Assembly (NCBI GenBank): GCA_030159075.1
Contig: BROG01000486.1
Location: 62,001 to 126,000, forward strand
From: Atrina japonica
Taxonomy: Eukaryota; Mollusca; Bivalvia; Pterioida; Pinnidae
DNA: 64,000 nucleotides
Direction: 5' to 3'
Shown: positions 12,771 through 40,872 of the stretch, piece after piece
How positions within the stretch are numbered: the stretch's first letter is position 1
How the letters are laid out: the number at the start of each line of letters is the position of its first letter
Translations under genes and position numbers: made by a program
The notes under the pieces: generated by a model
What the model saw: only the letters and a program-made list of their open reading frames with translations
Databases searched by the model: none
Told to the model about the DNA's origin: nothing

Positions 12771-14173
12771 ACACAAAGTGAAGTTGAAACTAGTTACTGG
12801 GCTTATGAAAAGAGTTAAATTAATACTAGCTACCGAGCTTATAATAAGAGTGAAATTGATACTAGGTACTGGGCTTATGATAATAAAGTGAAAGTGAAAC
12901 TAGTTACTGGGATAGTGACAACAAAGTGAAAATAAAACTAATTATTGGGTACATGATAAGAGTAAAAGTGAACTACTTTTTGGGCTCATGATAAGTGAAA
13001 ATAAAACTAGCGACTGGACTCACGATTAGAAAGTGAAAGTGAAACTAGATACTGGACACATGATAAAGTGAAAGTGATACTAGTTACTGGGCTCACGATA
13101 ACAGAGTGAAAGTAATACAAGTACTAGTTACTGGGCTCATGATAACAGAGTGAAAGTGAAACCGGTATTAGTTACTGGGCTCATGATAACAGAGTGAATG
13201 TGAAACTAGTTAGTGAACACATGATATCAAAGTGAAAGTAAAACTAGTTACTGTGCTCATAATAACAGAGTGAAAGGGAAACTAGTTACTGGGTTTATGA
13301 TAACAGAGTGAAAGTGAAACTAGTTACGGGGCTCTTGATAACAGTTAAAGTGATACCGGTACTAGTTACTGGGCTCATTATAACAAAGTGAAAGTGATAC
13401 CGGAACTAGTTACTGGGCTCATGATAACAGACTGAAAGTGAAACTAATTACCGAACACATGATAACAAAGTGAAAGTGCAGTTAATTGCTGTGCTCATGA
13501 TAACAGAGTGAAAGTTAAACTAGTTACTGTGTTCATGATAACAGAGTGAAAGTGATATTAACCACTGGGCTCATGATAACAAAGTGAAAGTGATACTAGT
13601 TACTGGGCTCGTGATAACATAATGAAAGTGATACCGGTACTAGTTACTGGGCTCATGATAACAAAGTGAAAGTTAATTACTGGGTTCATGATAACAGAGT
13701 GAAAGTGACACAAACCACTTGGCTCATAATAAAAAAGTAAAAAAGATACTAACGATTGGGCTCATGATAACAAAGTGAAAGTGATACTAGCCAGTAACAA
13801 ATTTAAAGTTAAACTAGTTATAGGGTCCATGACAACAGAGTGAAAGTGATACTAATCACTGGACTCATGATAACAAAGTGAAAGTGAAACTAACCACTGG
13901 GCTCATGATAACAAAGTGAAAGTGAAACTAACCACTGGGCTCATGATAACAAAGTGAAAGTGAAACTAACCACTGGGGTCATGATAACAAAGTGAAAGTG
14001 ATACTTATTACTGGACTCATGATAACAAAGTGAAAGTGAAACTAACCACTGGGCTCATGATAACAAAGTGAAAGTGATACTTATTACTGGACTCATGATA
14101 ACAAAGTGAAAGTGATACTAACCACTGGGCTCATGATAACAAAGTGAAAGTGATACTTATTACTAGACTCATC
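12771..14173 (+). repeat. 38-bp minisatellite with GAAAGTGAAA-like core
   Basis: About 35 imperfect copies of a unit reading CTCATGATAACAAAGTGAAA then GTGATACTAGTTACTGGG. Copies near the left edge are most diverged; those at 13860-14170 are almost identical, which suggests recent expansion at the right. Every good copy contains AAAGTGAAAGTGA, which resembles interferon regulatory factor sites. No coding potential. Confidence 0.95.
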
Positions 14174-14816
14174 TTACGAGTATACATACATGATAACAAT
14201 AAGAATGGACAGTGAATATTCTGTTATTGGTAAAGTTAAAGATCAAAACCACAATTTCATCGACTCCTGACCTATACCCGACTTGCGCATGTATGTTACA
14301 CTCACTGGTAACATAAGCTACATAATGATTTACAATAGCACGGCATTAAAACTTGTACATTGCCTTACTTTCGGTATAGTAAACATTCATACCACCACTC
14401 TCCTATTCAACTACGGTTTTTCCATGGTCTTATTACATAACACTAATCATTGGTTTCTTGATTTAAATTTCGAGTTTAGGTTTAAATTGTCATTTTGTGC
14501 TGCAGTTAGCTGTCGCCTCCATATTATATTACAAATATTAAATGCTTATTGTTATGTTGTAAACATTAGATAATGAAATGCAAGTATAGGTGTACCATGG
14601 TAAAGTGTCACATCTGGGTAGAGTTAAAAAACCAAAACGATACCAAAAATAGGTTGAACAGGTAAAATATAATTGCCTTGCACTGACTCCATGTATTACT
14701 GAATCTCTAATACTTCTGTGACGACATATAACTTGTCAACTCTGTTATGATTTAATTTAGACTCGTCGTGTTTGTAAACATGTGCCAAGTTACCTTGGCA
14801 GACTTGTAGTAGCTTT

Positions 14817-14820
<4 letters not shown>
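14174..14820. other. Intergenic, no gene seen
   Basis: A 96-residue + frame (14283-14573) is hydrophobic by composition but has no family resemblance or transcript signals. It is left unannotated. Confidence 0.45.

Positions 14821-14894
<74 letters not shown>
14821..14894. repeat. (GA)n microsatellite
   Basis: Perfect GA tract of about 74 bp, followed by CA-rich sequence. Confidence 0.97.
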
Positions 14895-14896
<2 letters not shown>

Positions 14897-15312
14897 CACA
14901 AACACAACACACACATTTGCACACAATCAAACACTCAAACACAAAAATCTCAATCATTCCCATACATCTTAACAGTTATGAGAGCACACTGATATACATT
15001 GTTTATTTTCTTCTTGGATGTTAGTGGATTGAATCTACAGTATGTGTAAACCTATGTCATTTATTATGACCACGACGGGATACTACTTTCAGTCTCACAA
15101 TATACATATAACACGAGTTAAGCTGCTAATATTTTCTAGGAAGACAGGAAGCCTAAATTGACGGAGCTCATCCGATCCACACGAAATTTGTATATCCGAT
15201 TTAAATGAATCCAATGCCTTCCGCTACTTCATCTTGAGGACGATATTACACAAGAAAACATTGTAGTTGAACGTGTATTAGACTGAGAAGCCTTAAATAC
15301 CAGTCAACATAA

Positions 15313-15573
15313 CACGTGAAACATATTTCTACCTCGTGTAGTTTTAACGTCAATAGCACGTGAAACATATTTCTACCTTGTGTAGTTTTAACGTCAATAG
15401 CACGTGAAACATATTTCTACCTTGTGTAGTTTTAACGTCAATAGCACGTGAAACATATTTCTACCTTGTGTAGTTTAACGTCAATAGCACGTGAAACATA
15501 TTTCTACCTTGTGTAGTTTTAACGTCAATAGCACGTGAAACATATTTCTACCTTGTGTAGTTTTAACGTCAGC
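15313..15573 (+). repeat. 44-bp tandem repeat, six CACGTG boxes
   Basis: Six copies of a unit reading CACGTGAAACATATTTCTAC then CTTGTGTAGTTTTAACGTCA and ATAG. CACGTG begins at 15313, 15357, 15401, 15445, 15488 and 15532, so spacing is 44, 44, 44, 43 and 44 bp. The copies are nearly identical, indicating recent duplication. The array lies about 0.9 kb before the first detected exon of the ETS gene. CACGTG is the palindromic E-box bound by bHLH and bHLH-ZIP factors; regulatory use here is conjecture. Confidence 0.95.
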
Positions 15574-16484
15574 AGGACCTTTACATTAAATATTTAATTT
15601 ATTACTGATGAAATAAGATAATACCATGGAAAGTTACAACCACACTAATCGTATTGCCTTATATAGGTAACTTTAGAAAACACCCCTGGACGTCATTCTA
15701 GGAATATAATTATTTTCAGTTGACAAATTTCTTCACCTTATTAACAAGTATTATGATATTGGCATTTTCATGAGTGTTACTGCAAGCTTGTATCAGAGAG
15801 GTGTTTCTTCAATATACATTATAAAGAGTTGATGTTGTAATATTAAATATGATACAGGACGTCTTTGGTTAAAATAATCAGTAATTATATATAAATATAT
15901 ACAATGCACACCAGGTGTCCGTGCTAGTAAGTTGTTTCAAAGAAAATTATGAATTTTAGTCGACTCTTTACAGAACTTATAAAAATATTTTAAAATATGG
16001 AAAAAGTATTAGAAGTACCAAATAATCGTACAAAGACAATATAGAACACGGTTAATATTGGTGCCAGGAGTAAGAACATCTACTGTTGGGAGAATCGGGA
16101 TAATTATACAGCAACATTATCTAATAATAATGGCATTACCATTACATGGATTTTCAAATGTGCTGAGTAAAAACTATTGATGGAATGAGGTTTGGAAGAT
16201 TTCGTTATTGAAATATACAAGGATTTACATGGAAGACGGTAGACTATTCCATTTGCTGTACACCAAATTAGGGATAGACGAATTTATATTTGTACAATTA
16301 TAAATTGAACATGTTTTGCTACTCCACAAAGCTTTAAATCCTATTATAATATACAACATTGGCGGAAAGTTTTCACAAGTGCATTATATAAGGTGGTAAG
16401 TTTCATATACAGGAATTGCATATTCAACCTTAACATATTTTTTATAGTACAAGACTGTATTGACACACATATGTTTCCTTTCAG
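15574..16484. other. Region upstream of first detected ETS exon
   Basis: No TATA-type promoter or further exon can be assigned confidently. Because 16485 is preceded by a good acceptor (TTTCCTTTCAG), at least one upstream non-coding exon is expected, either here or further left. None was found by eye. Confidence 0.4.
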
Positions 16485-16506
16485 ATCCGATGTGTTCAAT
16501 GGGATC

Positions 16507-32051
<15,545 letters not shown>

Positions 32052-32895
32052 ATTGTACCTTTCTACAAATGTGGAACTATGCAAAAAATCAAAGAACTAA
32101 CTGTAACGCGGATGGTTATTTAAGAGGCAGCAGTTAGATGTTAAAAGTCTGTGTTATTCAAGAATGACATTCCATAGACTTTTAAACATTTTACATTACT
32201 ACATTTCAGAATTTTCGAAATTTCAAATTTTGAATTTTGTGTCCTTTAGTGACGTGTAGTAATTGTCATGTGTCGGTATGTCAGAAAGAATGTGATACCT
32301 GTATTTTTGTGTGTTCGTCAGAAAGCATCTTCATTCAAATACAGTCTTATTTCTAAATCCAACGGATTTTGACGTTTAAACTGATTGAAGAGGCAGACAA
32401 GGAAAGTCTATGTTCAGGAAAGCAGATTGATGTTTTAAACTGAAGACAATGATCAGAAGAAGGGTGTAAGATGTGAATTATTGTATGATAAATGATAAAC
32501 TGTTGTTGATAGCATTATACCATGTATGTATGATAATTTTTCAAAAATGTCATTCATCAACATTCCATCAAATACTATATTTCATGCTTGTTAGTTTTTT
32601 ACCGATCATTGATTTTGTTTAGATCAAATTGAATCGGGTTATTTGTATCTATATTGTCGCAAATTTTACGATTGTGATTTGAAAATAAATATTTTATAGC
32701 AATTATGTAATGCATGTATTACACTCGCCATTTCGTTTCCATTATTAATGAATTTAAATGCTGTTAACATTTTTTAATACACGTGCAACGCTGTATATAA
32801 AAGAAGATAAAATGTCATTTGTATAATCTCAAATATCAGAATTGAAAGAACCAATACTGATGTCAATGCAATAAAGTGTTTTACACGTATTTGCT
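32052..32895 (+). promoter_or_regulatory. ETS gene 3'UTR with polyadenylation signals
   Basis: Non-coding after the stop. AATAAA occurs at 32684-32689 and 32870-32875. The second is followed by a TG/T-rich stretch (GTGTTTTACACGTATTTGC) suitable as a downstream element. UTR end is inferred near 32890. Confidence 0.55.
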
Positions 32896-33307
32896 TTCAT
32901 GTATTTTCATGCATCGTCTCTTTCAAATATCAGGTCTTTTAATACTTGTATTACTTTGACACTTGTACATGTATCAATTGTTAGTACTTATTTCAAGACG
33001 GCTTAGATTTCGAAATGTGAATGATATTCATTCAATTAAAGTGCGCTGTGTGTGTCATACAACTATGACGTAAATTCTGACAATAAATTTTGGCATTCAA
33101 AATACCTGGCACTCAAAGGAGTTAAGGGACTTGGAGTGTGCATACAGATTTCCGAGGTTAGAATAATATATAAATAAGATGTCTTGTCAATAGACTGCAT
33201 AAAACATACGACGTATGAACATGTATAATGTAGTTTTTAACTTTATAACGTGACAAAACGTGTGCATAGTAGCATACATAATATTTTAACATACCAAATG
33301 CTACCTA
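32896..33307. other. Intergenic, no gene seen
   Basis: Nothing supportable after the predicted ETS polyadenylation site. Confidence 0.4.
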
Positions 33308-33475
33308 ATAAGCACCCATGTTTCTATAAGCGCTCCTCCCCTCATATAGTTGAGATTTACTCACTTTTTATACACATGATCGAGTATCTTTTCTAACCAG
33401 TTGACAAGGAGATGTAGACTAAAACGCAAGTAACAGTTAATCTCTAGTCATCCAGCAACAAAAGAATGTCGATCA
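33308..33475 (+). repeat. Dispersed repeat family R5, copy 1
   Basis: Shared with 42490-42625: CACATGATCGAGTATCTTTT, CTAACCAGTTGACAAGG.GATG, an AAAACG.AA segment and ACAAAAGAATGTCGAT follow in the same order and orientation. Non-coding. Confidence 0.65.
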
Positions 33476-34942
33476 ATTTCTACATTAATAATAAAAGGAA
33501 CTTTATCATCTGCCGTATAAAATATTAACTTGGGCCGAACACATTAATCTCAAATAAGGATATCCCAGTATGCGTAAAATTGAATAAAGTGAGACTAACA
33601 AACTGCTGCAATCTTGATATTGCCCAAAATCAAATTTCAGTAAAATAAGTAAGAACCTACATACTGTATACTGTTTGTAATGGAAAATGTGTCTGTTACG
33701 TACAAATGACATTCAACGTATTGTAACAAGCTATCAACAATAGTAGAAATATTGTGTAGAACTGAAATGTTTATGTGCAATATAAGAGGTATAGATAGCA
33801 ATGTGTTTACCATTGAGACGTCCACAGTACACAATATATATAAGGTAAACATTGAACGAAAACTGATCTCAGGAAAATACATAGATATTAGTAGGTGTCA
33901 GATGATTAAACTATAATAGGAGAGAAAACTCCTTGTCACAATCGGTATAATAGATGATTTATCTCCTCCACTATTAAAACTGGCCACCACCATATAACTG
34001 ATAAGTTGTTGAGTGTGGTGTAAAATACAAAATCAAAATTCAAAGACGGACAGACAAATCGACATTTCAGTTTGTGAAATAATTAGGATAATTATAGATC
34101 TTGACTTTGATTTTAAATGGTACGAAATATTATAATTAGGTACACAAAACATGTAAAAATCAACTACTTATTAAAATAGAATAATTTATACAAATGGCAT
34201 GTAAAAATAATTTTGACTTGCACGGTAAATATTTATATACATGAAAAAAAGTTCGCATACGAATCATTTAGTGATAAAAGGACAATATATAATGTATTAC
34301 GTAATAATGATACCGTAACTACGGGTAAGGTAACAAGTCGCGAGCACATAAGTTGATACTACCGATAATGAGCTGTTCAATCTGTTTAAGTGTCATATGT
34401 AAATGCACTTTGTAAATATAACTGTAAACAATCATATTACACGGAATTATTAAAAGTGAATATGAAATCAGATGTACGTATAACGCCGGTACGTAACTGA
34501 AACATCTAATCATACTTCTAAGCCAATTCTCCATTTTTATTATTCAAGTCAGATAACAGAGGATATATAAAATATGTTGACAAATTTCGCAGTAAACCAT
34601 TATCATTATAGATATAATTCTACTGAACTTGGGAACTCTTATTAAGAGTATTTTACATGATTACTTTACGATTTCATACGTTTTACATATTTTCTTAATC
34701 ATAGATATAATAATCAATTAGTAAACACCACTTGACTGACGGGTTACATGCAATTCACTTTTCATTTAAGTTCATGTCGTTATCCAGTTGTCAATTATAG
34801 GATATATAGACCCCAAATCTTGAGATTACACGGTCCCAGTAATCGACATATTAAAATCAAACCCTATCTTGTACGTTGTACGTGTTACATATGATGACTA
34901 TATGTTGTAAAAGTTGAAAATCCTAGGTAAAGTTCCCTATAA
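33476..34942. other. Intergenic, with an inverted R1 fragment at 33953-34030
   Basis: ATCTCCTCCACTATTAAAAC and GTTGAGTGTGGTGTAAAATA are the reverse complement of the R1 start. The other open frames (33506-33882, 34319-34534, - strand) have no domain or splice context. Confidence 0.5.
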
Positions 34943-35056
34943 AGGTATCAAAAGTAAACAATGTGATAATATATGTATCAAAAGTCAGCAATGTGATATT
35001 ATAGGTATCAAAAGTAAACAATGTGATAGTATAGAAAAGTAAACAATGTGATATTT
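34943..35056 (+). repeat. 30-bp tandem repeat, about four copies
   Basis: Unit AAAGTAAACAATGTGATATT followed by ATAGGTATCA, with one copy shortened. Confidence 0.85.
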
Positions 35057-35084
35057 ATGATAGTGATATAAATCTAGTGAGTTT

Positions 35085-35260
35085 AATATCATAAACATAA
35101 TACCAAAGTTATAATGCTCAAGATGATTGTTTCTGTCAATTAGACTTCATCAGTTGAGCTCAAATTTAAAATGTATAATGTATGTTTTAAAGACAAAGTG
35201 ATATCATACAAGGCCAAATAATAAATATAAAAACATAAGTACGTCTAAGAGTAACCACTC
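35085..35260 (+). repeat. Dispersed repeat family R3, copy
   Basis: ATAATACCAAAGTTATAATG, CTCAAGATGATTGTTTCTGT and GACTTCATCAGTTGAGCTC closely match 7300-7390. The downstream ATATCATACAAGGCCAAATA matches the copy at 25820. Confidence 0.7.
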
Positions 35261-35594
35261 TAAAAAGATGACTATCTTAGTTTTAGAAAACTGGTGTTAT
35301 CAGTGCCAAATATTACTTTAGTATAAGATTATCAGCTGATACCGAATTATTTTGATTATTTTAGATTTATAGATATAGATATAATTATAGATATATTAAA
35401 TGTTTATTATATCGTGGCAAACAGATTTGCAACATACACTTTACAAAGGCGTCCATTTTGATTCCATGAAATATACATAACAGCAGAATCACGTAAACTT
35501 TAAATCAAGCCTAGCCTGTCGCTTTAAAGCGTTCATGGTGCACACTGAAGGTTGTGATTTCTAATGCAAGCCGATGATACTTTATGCTTCTTAA

Positions 35595-36607
35595 AGCGAC
35601 ATAAGCTGTCGTAGGTGAAAATTTTGACATGCCCATTTTATGTGATATTATATTTCATATATATTCCAAAGAGACCATCTGGTGGTGAGAATAACAAATG
35701 CAAATATAAAATTGCAACAATCTTGCCAAACGTAACCCGTAATATAGTTATCTTTTGAGCATTGCAAATTAACTTTGGGTAATTTTTTACGAAGATTACC
35801 GATTGACCAATAAACACGTGCTATTTGTAGTTAATATACAATCTATTCTTGTTACCCTTTGTGTTTATTTTCGTACATCATCATTTCATACCTAAATCAG
35901 ACAAAGTTGGTCTTTTTCGTCGTTTCAAAACATTCGTTTCTGAAATTGTCCATGTGCCGGGTATACCGGGTGGTCTCGACCCATTTTTAACCCGGCCCAT
36001 TGCATTCTCGGCTTTATCACTCTTGACACATATGATCATGAACTGCCGAACTCCAACGGACATGGCGGCACGATTGTTAAACATGAGGTTCGCAAACGTT
36101 TCACAGTTATATTGTTTTGATTTTGTCAATGTCAGTATTCAAGGTAACATTAAAGATCGGAAAAATTTTCTTTTAGTGACCCGATATATTTATTCATATA
36201 TTCATCCGATTTTCTTCAGGTAATTAAAATAGCGTTGAAAAACATATACTTTACATGATACAGGCACTTTCCAATAAAAATCACGTCTTGTTTTTAAAAA
36301 TAAATATAAAACACATAAAAATCTACCGACATTAACATAGTCCGACCATTTAAAGGACCGAGATCCCCTGGCCGAATTACGAAGTACATTTGATGTGGCG
36401 AAAGAGTTTATCTGAAAGGTCATTGCATACGGAAATACAGCTGGATTTTTTAAGGTACGGGAAAACTTAAATTCTAATAAAACAAATAACTTCGAAAAGA
36501 TCGTTTACAACGTTTTACGAGTCTGACAATGTATTTGAATACACCACTTTATCATATTCTCGACATGTCAGGGGACAAAAATAATCATTGTGACAACTTA
36601 TATCGCT
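35595..36607 (-). mobile_element. Non-autonomous TTAA-flanked DNA transposon, copy 2
   Basis: An inverted relative of 1175-2142. TTAA flanks lie at 35591-35594 and 36608-36611. Its left end reads AGCGACATAAGCTGTCGTAG and its right end, read inward, AGCGATATAAGTTGTC. Size is 1013 bp against 968 bp. A - strand frame of 82 codons (35881-36129) is partly shared with copy 1 (FMIICVKSDKAENAMGRVK against FMVICFKNDKAENAMGRVK), but copy 1 is frame-shifted around it. It could be a fossil of coding sequence carried by the element. Confidence 0.75.
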
Positions 36608-36611
36608 TTAA

Positions 36612-37279
36612 AACTTGAATATTAAATATCAAATTCTGTATTTTAAGTGTTTTAGAATAAAAAAGATTGTAAATAGTTGTTATTCATTTCCTTCTTATAG
36701 TACGTCCGTGTTGAATTTTAAATGTAATATTTAAGTTTTAAATGATCTATTTCAAGTTTTATTCCGTTGTTGGGTTAAGTGCAATAAAAGAATAAATCAA
36801 GAACTATAAAAAACAGTTTAGACGAAAAGTGATAATTTATTCTTATCCGTCCTCCTGATTTGCGCGAGTAGGAACAAGCGTAAGAGGAATTTATTTCATG
36901 TTCTCTTAATGTCAGGTACACAAATGTTTAATACGTGTATGTATGCTAGAAAATTCATTTACTGAGGTTTCGATTTACCTCTTTATTGCGATATATAATG
37001 TTATCAACAGAAGAATTTGGGTATGAATAAGTTACTTGAACATTTAGCGGAAACGATAGGATTGGAGGTAGCGAAATAAGAGCTTTCAATTAAAACATGT
37101 ATTTTGCACGGACGAACTTTTTCCAAATTTCATCTCCCATTACACCGAACAAAATAGTTTATTAAGTAGATTTCTTAAAACACAGAATTGACAGCATTTC
37201 AAATAAATAATAATGTATGTGTACTCAATGTTTCCCTCTTTCTTTATCAATGACACGTTTTTATCAGCGAAAGAATATA
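36612..37279. other. Intergenic, no gene seen
   Basis: AT-rich, no supportable feature. Confidence 0.4.
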
Positions 37280-37435
37280 AAACATCTCAGATACCAAAGT
37301 ATAAATCCTCAGGATGTCCAGGATATAGATACAAATCTGGTAAAAATGGACAGACACGGACCTCTGGAAACCAAGAGGTGGGATCAGGTGCCATGGAGGA
37401 GTAAGTATCCCCCGTCGACCGGTCACACTCGGATT
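37280..37435 (-). repeat. Dispersed repeat family R2, inverted copy
   Basis: CAGATACCAAAGTATAAATC, AGGATGTCCAGGATATAGAT and AAGTATCCCCCGTCGACCGG are the reverse complement of R2. The small open frames here (63-89 codons) fall inside the repeat and are not genes. Confidence 0.75.
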
Positions 37436-37693
37436 GTTGTGAGACTTTGTAATTTGCGTGGAGGCAACTCCAGTAATTGAATAAGTGTTGTTAGTTGAAA
37501 TACATGTATATATCAAAATGCATCACAAACTATTAGCACTTAAGAGGCACAAGTCGTAATTACAGTGACGTGTATACGTTTGCAACTAAATAATTATAAT
37601 TTCGTGTAGCTTTGTTGCAAAAATAAAACGAAAAATGAGGTTACCATCCTAATTCAAAATAAAATAATATTTCAGATAGCAATAGTATTGTAA

Positions 37694-37882
37694 CAAGAGG
37701 CCCATGGGCCACATCGCGCACCTGAACTTTGTTGGTATCTGACATGTGCTATTATAACACTCTTGGGGAGTGGAGGAGACTTTTAAATGAATGAAAGACG
37801 CCAAAAATACGTCAAACATTTATTTTCCATTTTATATAAAGAATAATACGAAATCGACAGTGTGAAAAACTACCCTCCCCTT

Positions 37883-37922
<40 letters not shown>

Positions 37923-38110
37923 AGTTTTATAAAAATCAGAAGTACCCCCTGAGGCCTCTTTTGCCCACCCTGGTTGAAATGAACAAACTTGGTAGAGGAC
38001 GTTGAGTACTTGTTTCATATAAAGTTTCATCAAAATCCCTTAAGCCGTTTTGGAAAAGAGGTCGACGATGTGAAATGTTAGATAGACGGACAAAAGGTGA
38101 TCAAAAAAGT
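37694..38110 (+). repeat. Dispersed repeat beginning AACAAGAGGCCCATGGGCC
   Basis: The head AACAAGAGGCCCATGGGCC is followed by a body with GAGGCCTCTTTTGCCCACC, AGTTTCATCAAAATCCC and AAAGAGGTCGACGATGTGAA. From general knowledge, such AAGAGGCCCATGGGCC heads are common in bivalve genomes; I infer a SINE-like or truncated retroelement. A poly-T run (37885-37920) interrupts it. Confidence 0.6.
37885..37920. repeat. Poly-T run
   Basis: About 36 consecutive T inside the dispersed repeat at 37694. Confidence 0.97.
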
Positions 38111-38245
38111 TACTTGAACCTTGAAACAAACTACATAATACCACACAGTCGTATTCCTTCCCCTTAACCGGGCGTACTCAAAAAAGGGGACTAAAATGAT
38201 ATTTCAATGGATGTATTTTTCTTAAGCTATCTCGTTTGGTAGGGG

Positions 38246-39100
38246 AGACGGGTCAATTATAACACGGGGCAATTGTAATACAGTGGATTTCCGATGTTAG
38301 ATATAGTCGTATGACGACCCAATCGCTTTTAAACATGTGGTATATAACCAAGATTTTCCATAAAGTACGAAAGTAAGAAATTCTAAACGAAGGCAGAAAT
38401 ATTGGGAAAAGTTGTTTTCGAGGGGCATAAGTAAACTTTGTGCACTATTTTAATATTTCGATTAGCTTATAGTTACAAATACGATAGGGATGTGATTCTG
38501 TGGTAAATATATACTACCGAGTTAAGTGTTTATGTCGCCATTATCAAAGTAAATTAACACGCGTGGTGTACCCTGTGGAATGTTTAATACCATGGCAGGG
38601 TGTATGTGGGGTCAAATATAACAATTGTTACAATTTACCCCAATGTCGTAAAATGTATAGGCCTAATACGTATTGTAAAGAAAAACAGAAAGTCGTAAAA
38701 CTCATTAGAATAAGTCACAGAAAATGATAATGAAAACCAGTCAGTTAGCTGATGAAATTATATTTGCTTAGTATTCTGTGAACATTTTGCAGATCGCTGG
38801 CCAGGAGACAATATATGTCTTTTAATTTTTTTTAATTTGAATAAATGATTACAAATATTGTCCTGTACTCAGTTTTGATTTATTACAAATTAAAAATAAA
38901 TAAAGGACAAATATATCATTCGTAATCATTGGGCTCACGAAAAGCGTACGCCCATAAACCATATGTATGTTGTCAAAAATGTCACTCCGACAGTGATCTG
39001 GACTAAACCTTCTCTTGTATATTTTTGCAATATATTACAATTGATCCAGGGTACTGTTGCAACTGACCCACACCCCGGGGTCAGTTGTAACACTTGAAAA
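38246..39100. mobile_element. Candidate element with GGGTCAATTNTAAC ends
   Basis: At the left, GGGTCAATTATAACACGGGG is followed by CAATTGTAATACAG. At the right, CTGTTGCAACTGACCC and GGGGTCAGTTGTAACACTTG occur. A related internal block, GGGGTCAAATATAACAATTG, lies at 38606. The ends could be degenerate inverted repeats, but several direct copies of the motif make the boundaries unclear. No coding frame is supported. Confidence 0.35.
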
Positions 39101-39408
39101 CATCTGAATTAACTTAATTTTCTTCTTATCTTCAGTATGAATTCGTAAAAATTATTATCTTTTTGTATAGTCGAGAATTAGAACTAAGTCATGAAAAGTT
39201 ATCCCCTGTTTCATTTAGACAGTGTTAGATCTGGGGCCATAGGATATGCAAGTAGATGATAAAATGTATATATAATAGGAGTGGACTTGTAGATACTATA
39301 AACCTTAGATCAATGTTACAGTTTTATATAAATAGAAAGTTTGATACTAGCCAGAAAAATTGGATTGTTGGATAAGTTATCATGTATTGATAAAATGAAC
39401 ATGCATAA

Positions 39409-39413
<5 letters not shown>

Positions 39414-39499
<86 letters not shown>
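39414..39499. repeat. (TA)n microsatellite
   Basis: Pure TA tract of about 86 bp, self-complementary. Confidence 0.97.
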
Positions 39500-39500
<1 letters not shown>

Positions 39501-40872
39501 GACAACAATATGTCGAAACATGGTACTCAAAACCGTCATTGCGTCAGTCCATGAAGCGCTGGTAAATGATTGGGGTACTGCCTAAAAGGAGAATTGTAAA
39601 TAAAGGGAAATAACTTCTATCCTTTTATGCAGTACCGCAACGGCTTTCATTTTCATGTCGCGTATAGGATCTGACGCAATTCCCTATGGGGTCATGTGCG
39701 GATGACCTCTTAGGTGTGTCATTTTCGACTAATAAAAAAGCGACTTACAAAATGCAATGGCAAAGAGATAAACAATTTTTAACATTATAAACAACACTGA
39801 GCACACAAAACCTGGAAATACAGAATAATTTTCATAACATTGGAATGGTCCGAATCACCAAATATATTACGATGAAAGTTTGCGGATTGACCGTTTCCTT
39901 TTTATAAATCAAAGTACTTAAAGTACTGAAAAGGGTTGTTATTTTGGTAAAATATCCATGGGATTCAAACTACTTGTATCTAACATATATGAAATGAAAA
40001 TAAATCAAATTAATGTAGATTTAAAACAAACTTCAATTTCCAGTCTCTAAATAAGTTCAAAATTAAAATTTGAAATTGTATTTGTTGTATCTCCTGCACC
40101 AACTTTAAACAGAATCTATTATCTACCGTGCATTAACACTAAAATCAAAATAAAACATGAGCATTTATGGAACCTACTTAAATTTAAACCAAACATGTTA
40201 GTGTGAACAAGTAAAATATTTTTTTTTATGGCTGTGGTTTAAAACAAATTTTATGCCTTGTAATATGGAACGTAAACAATCCTATTTAGGGCTATTACCG
40301 TTGTACATGAACGTATTACTCTGCCTAGACTAAATAAACAATCAAACAACGTTCTCTATCTTCTATTAATTAATATAAATAACTATACGGGGTGAAAAAG
40401 ACAGATTACTCCATGTTTATTGTTAAAGAAATAATATTTCATCAACATAAGTCGGGCCTAAAGTCGCGATGTAGCAAAACGATCTTATACCAATCCCAGC
40501 CTCTATATGTATATAGATTATCAGGAGTTGAGGACAACATAGCTGCCCGGTGGCAGCATACTGAAATTAAGACAGGTCTAAAGAAGTACCTGTAGGTCAA
40601 ATGGCATTATCTAAGTCACGACGTCAAAGGTCATAATGCCGTCTGAAAGACTACCGTTTAAATTTAAAAGATACAGCGCAGGTTAATGATTTGTTCTTCT
40701 AATTTCACAACTTCTACGTTATGCCAGTGCATGCTCTTTTTATGAATACTTTATTCTGAGAGCAAAACGACTAGCACATAAACTACTTACACAAGGTTAC
40801 GTTGTTGAACGCTTGGAGTCGTCAATTGAGAAGTTTTATGGTCGATACGGGGATCTTGTTAAATATTATGAA
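39500..40872. other. Intergenic, no gene seen
   Basis: No supportable feature. The 67-codon frame at 40392-40595 has no resemblance to a known family. Confidence 0.4.

Noticed and set aside
37213..37516. Three overlapping frames of 63-89 codons
   Set aside because: All inside an inverted R2 repeat copy; no shared domain or splice context.
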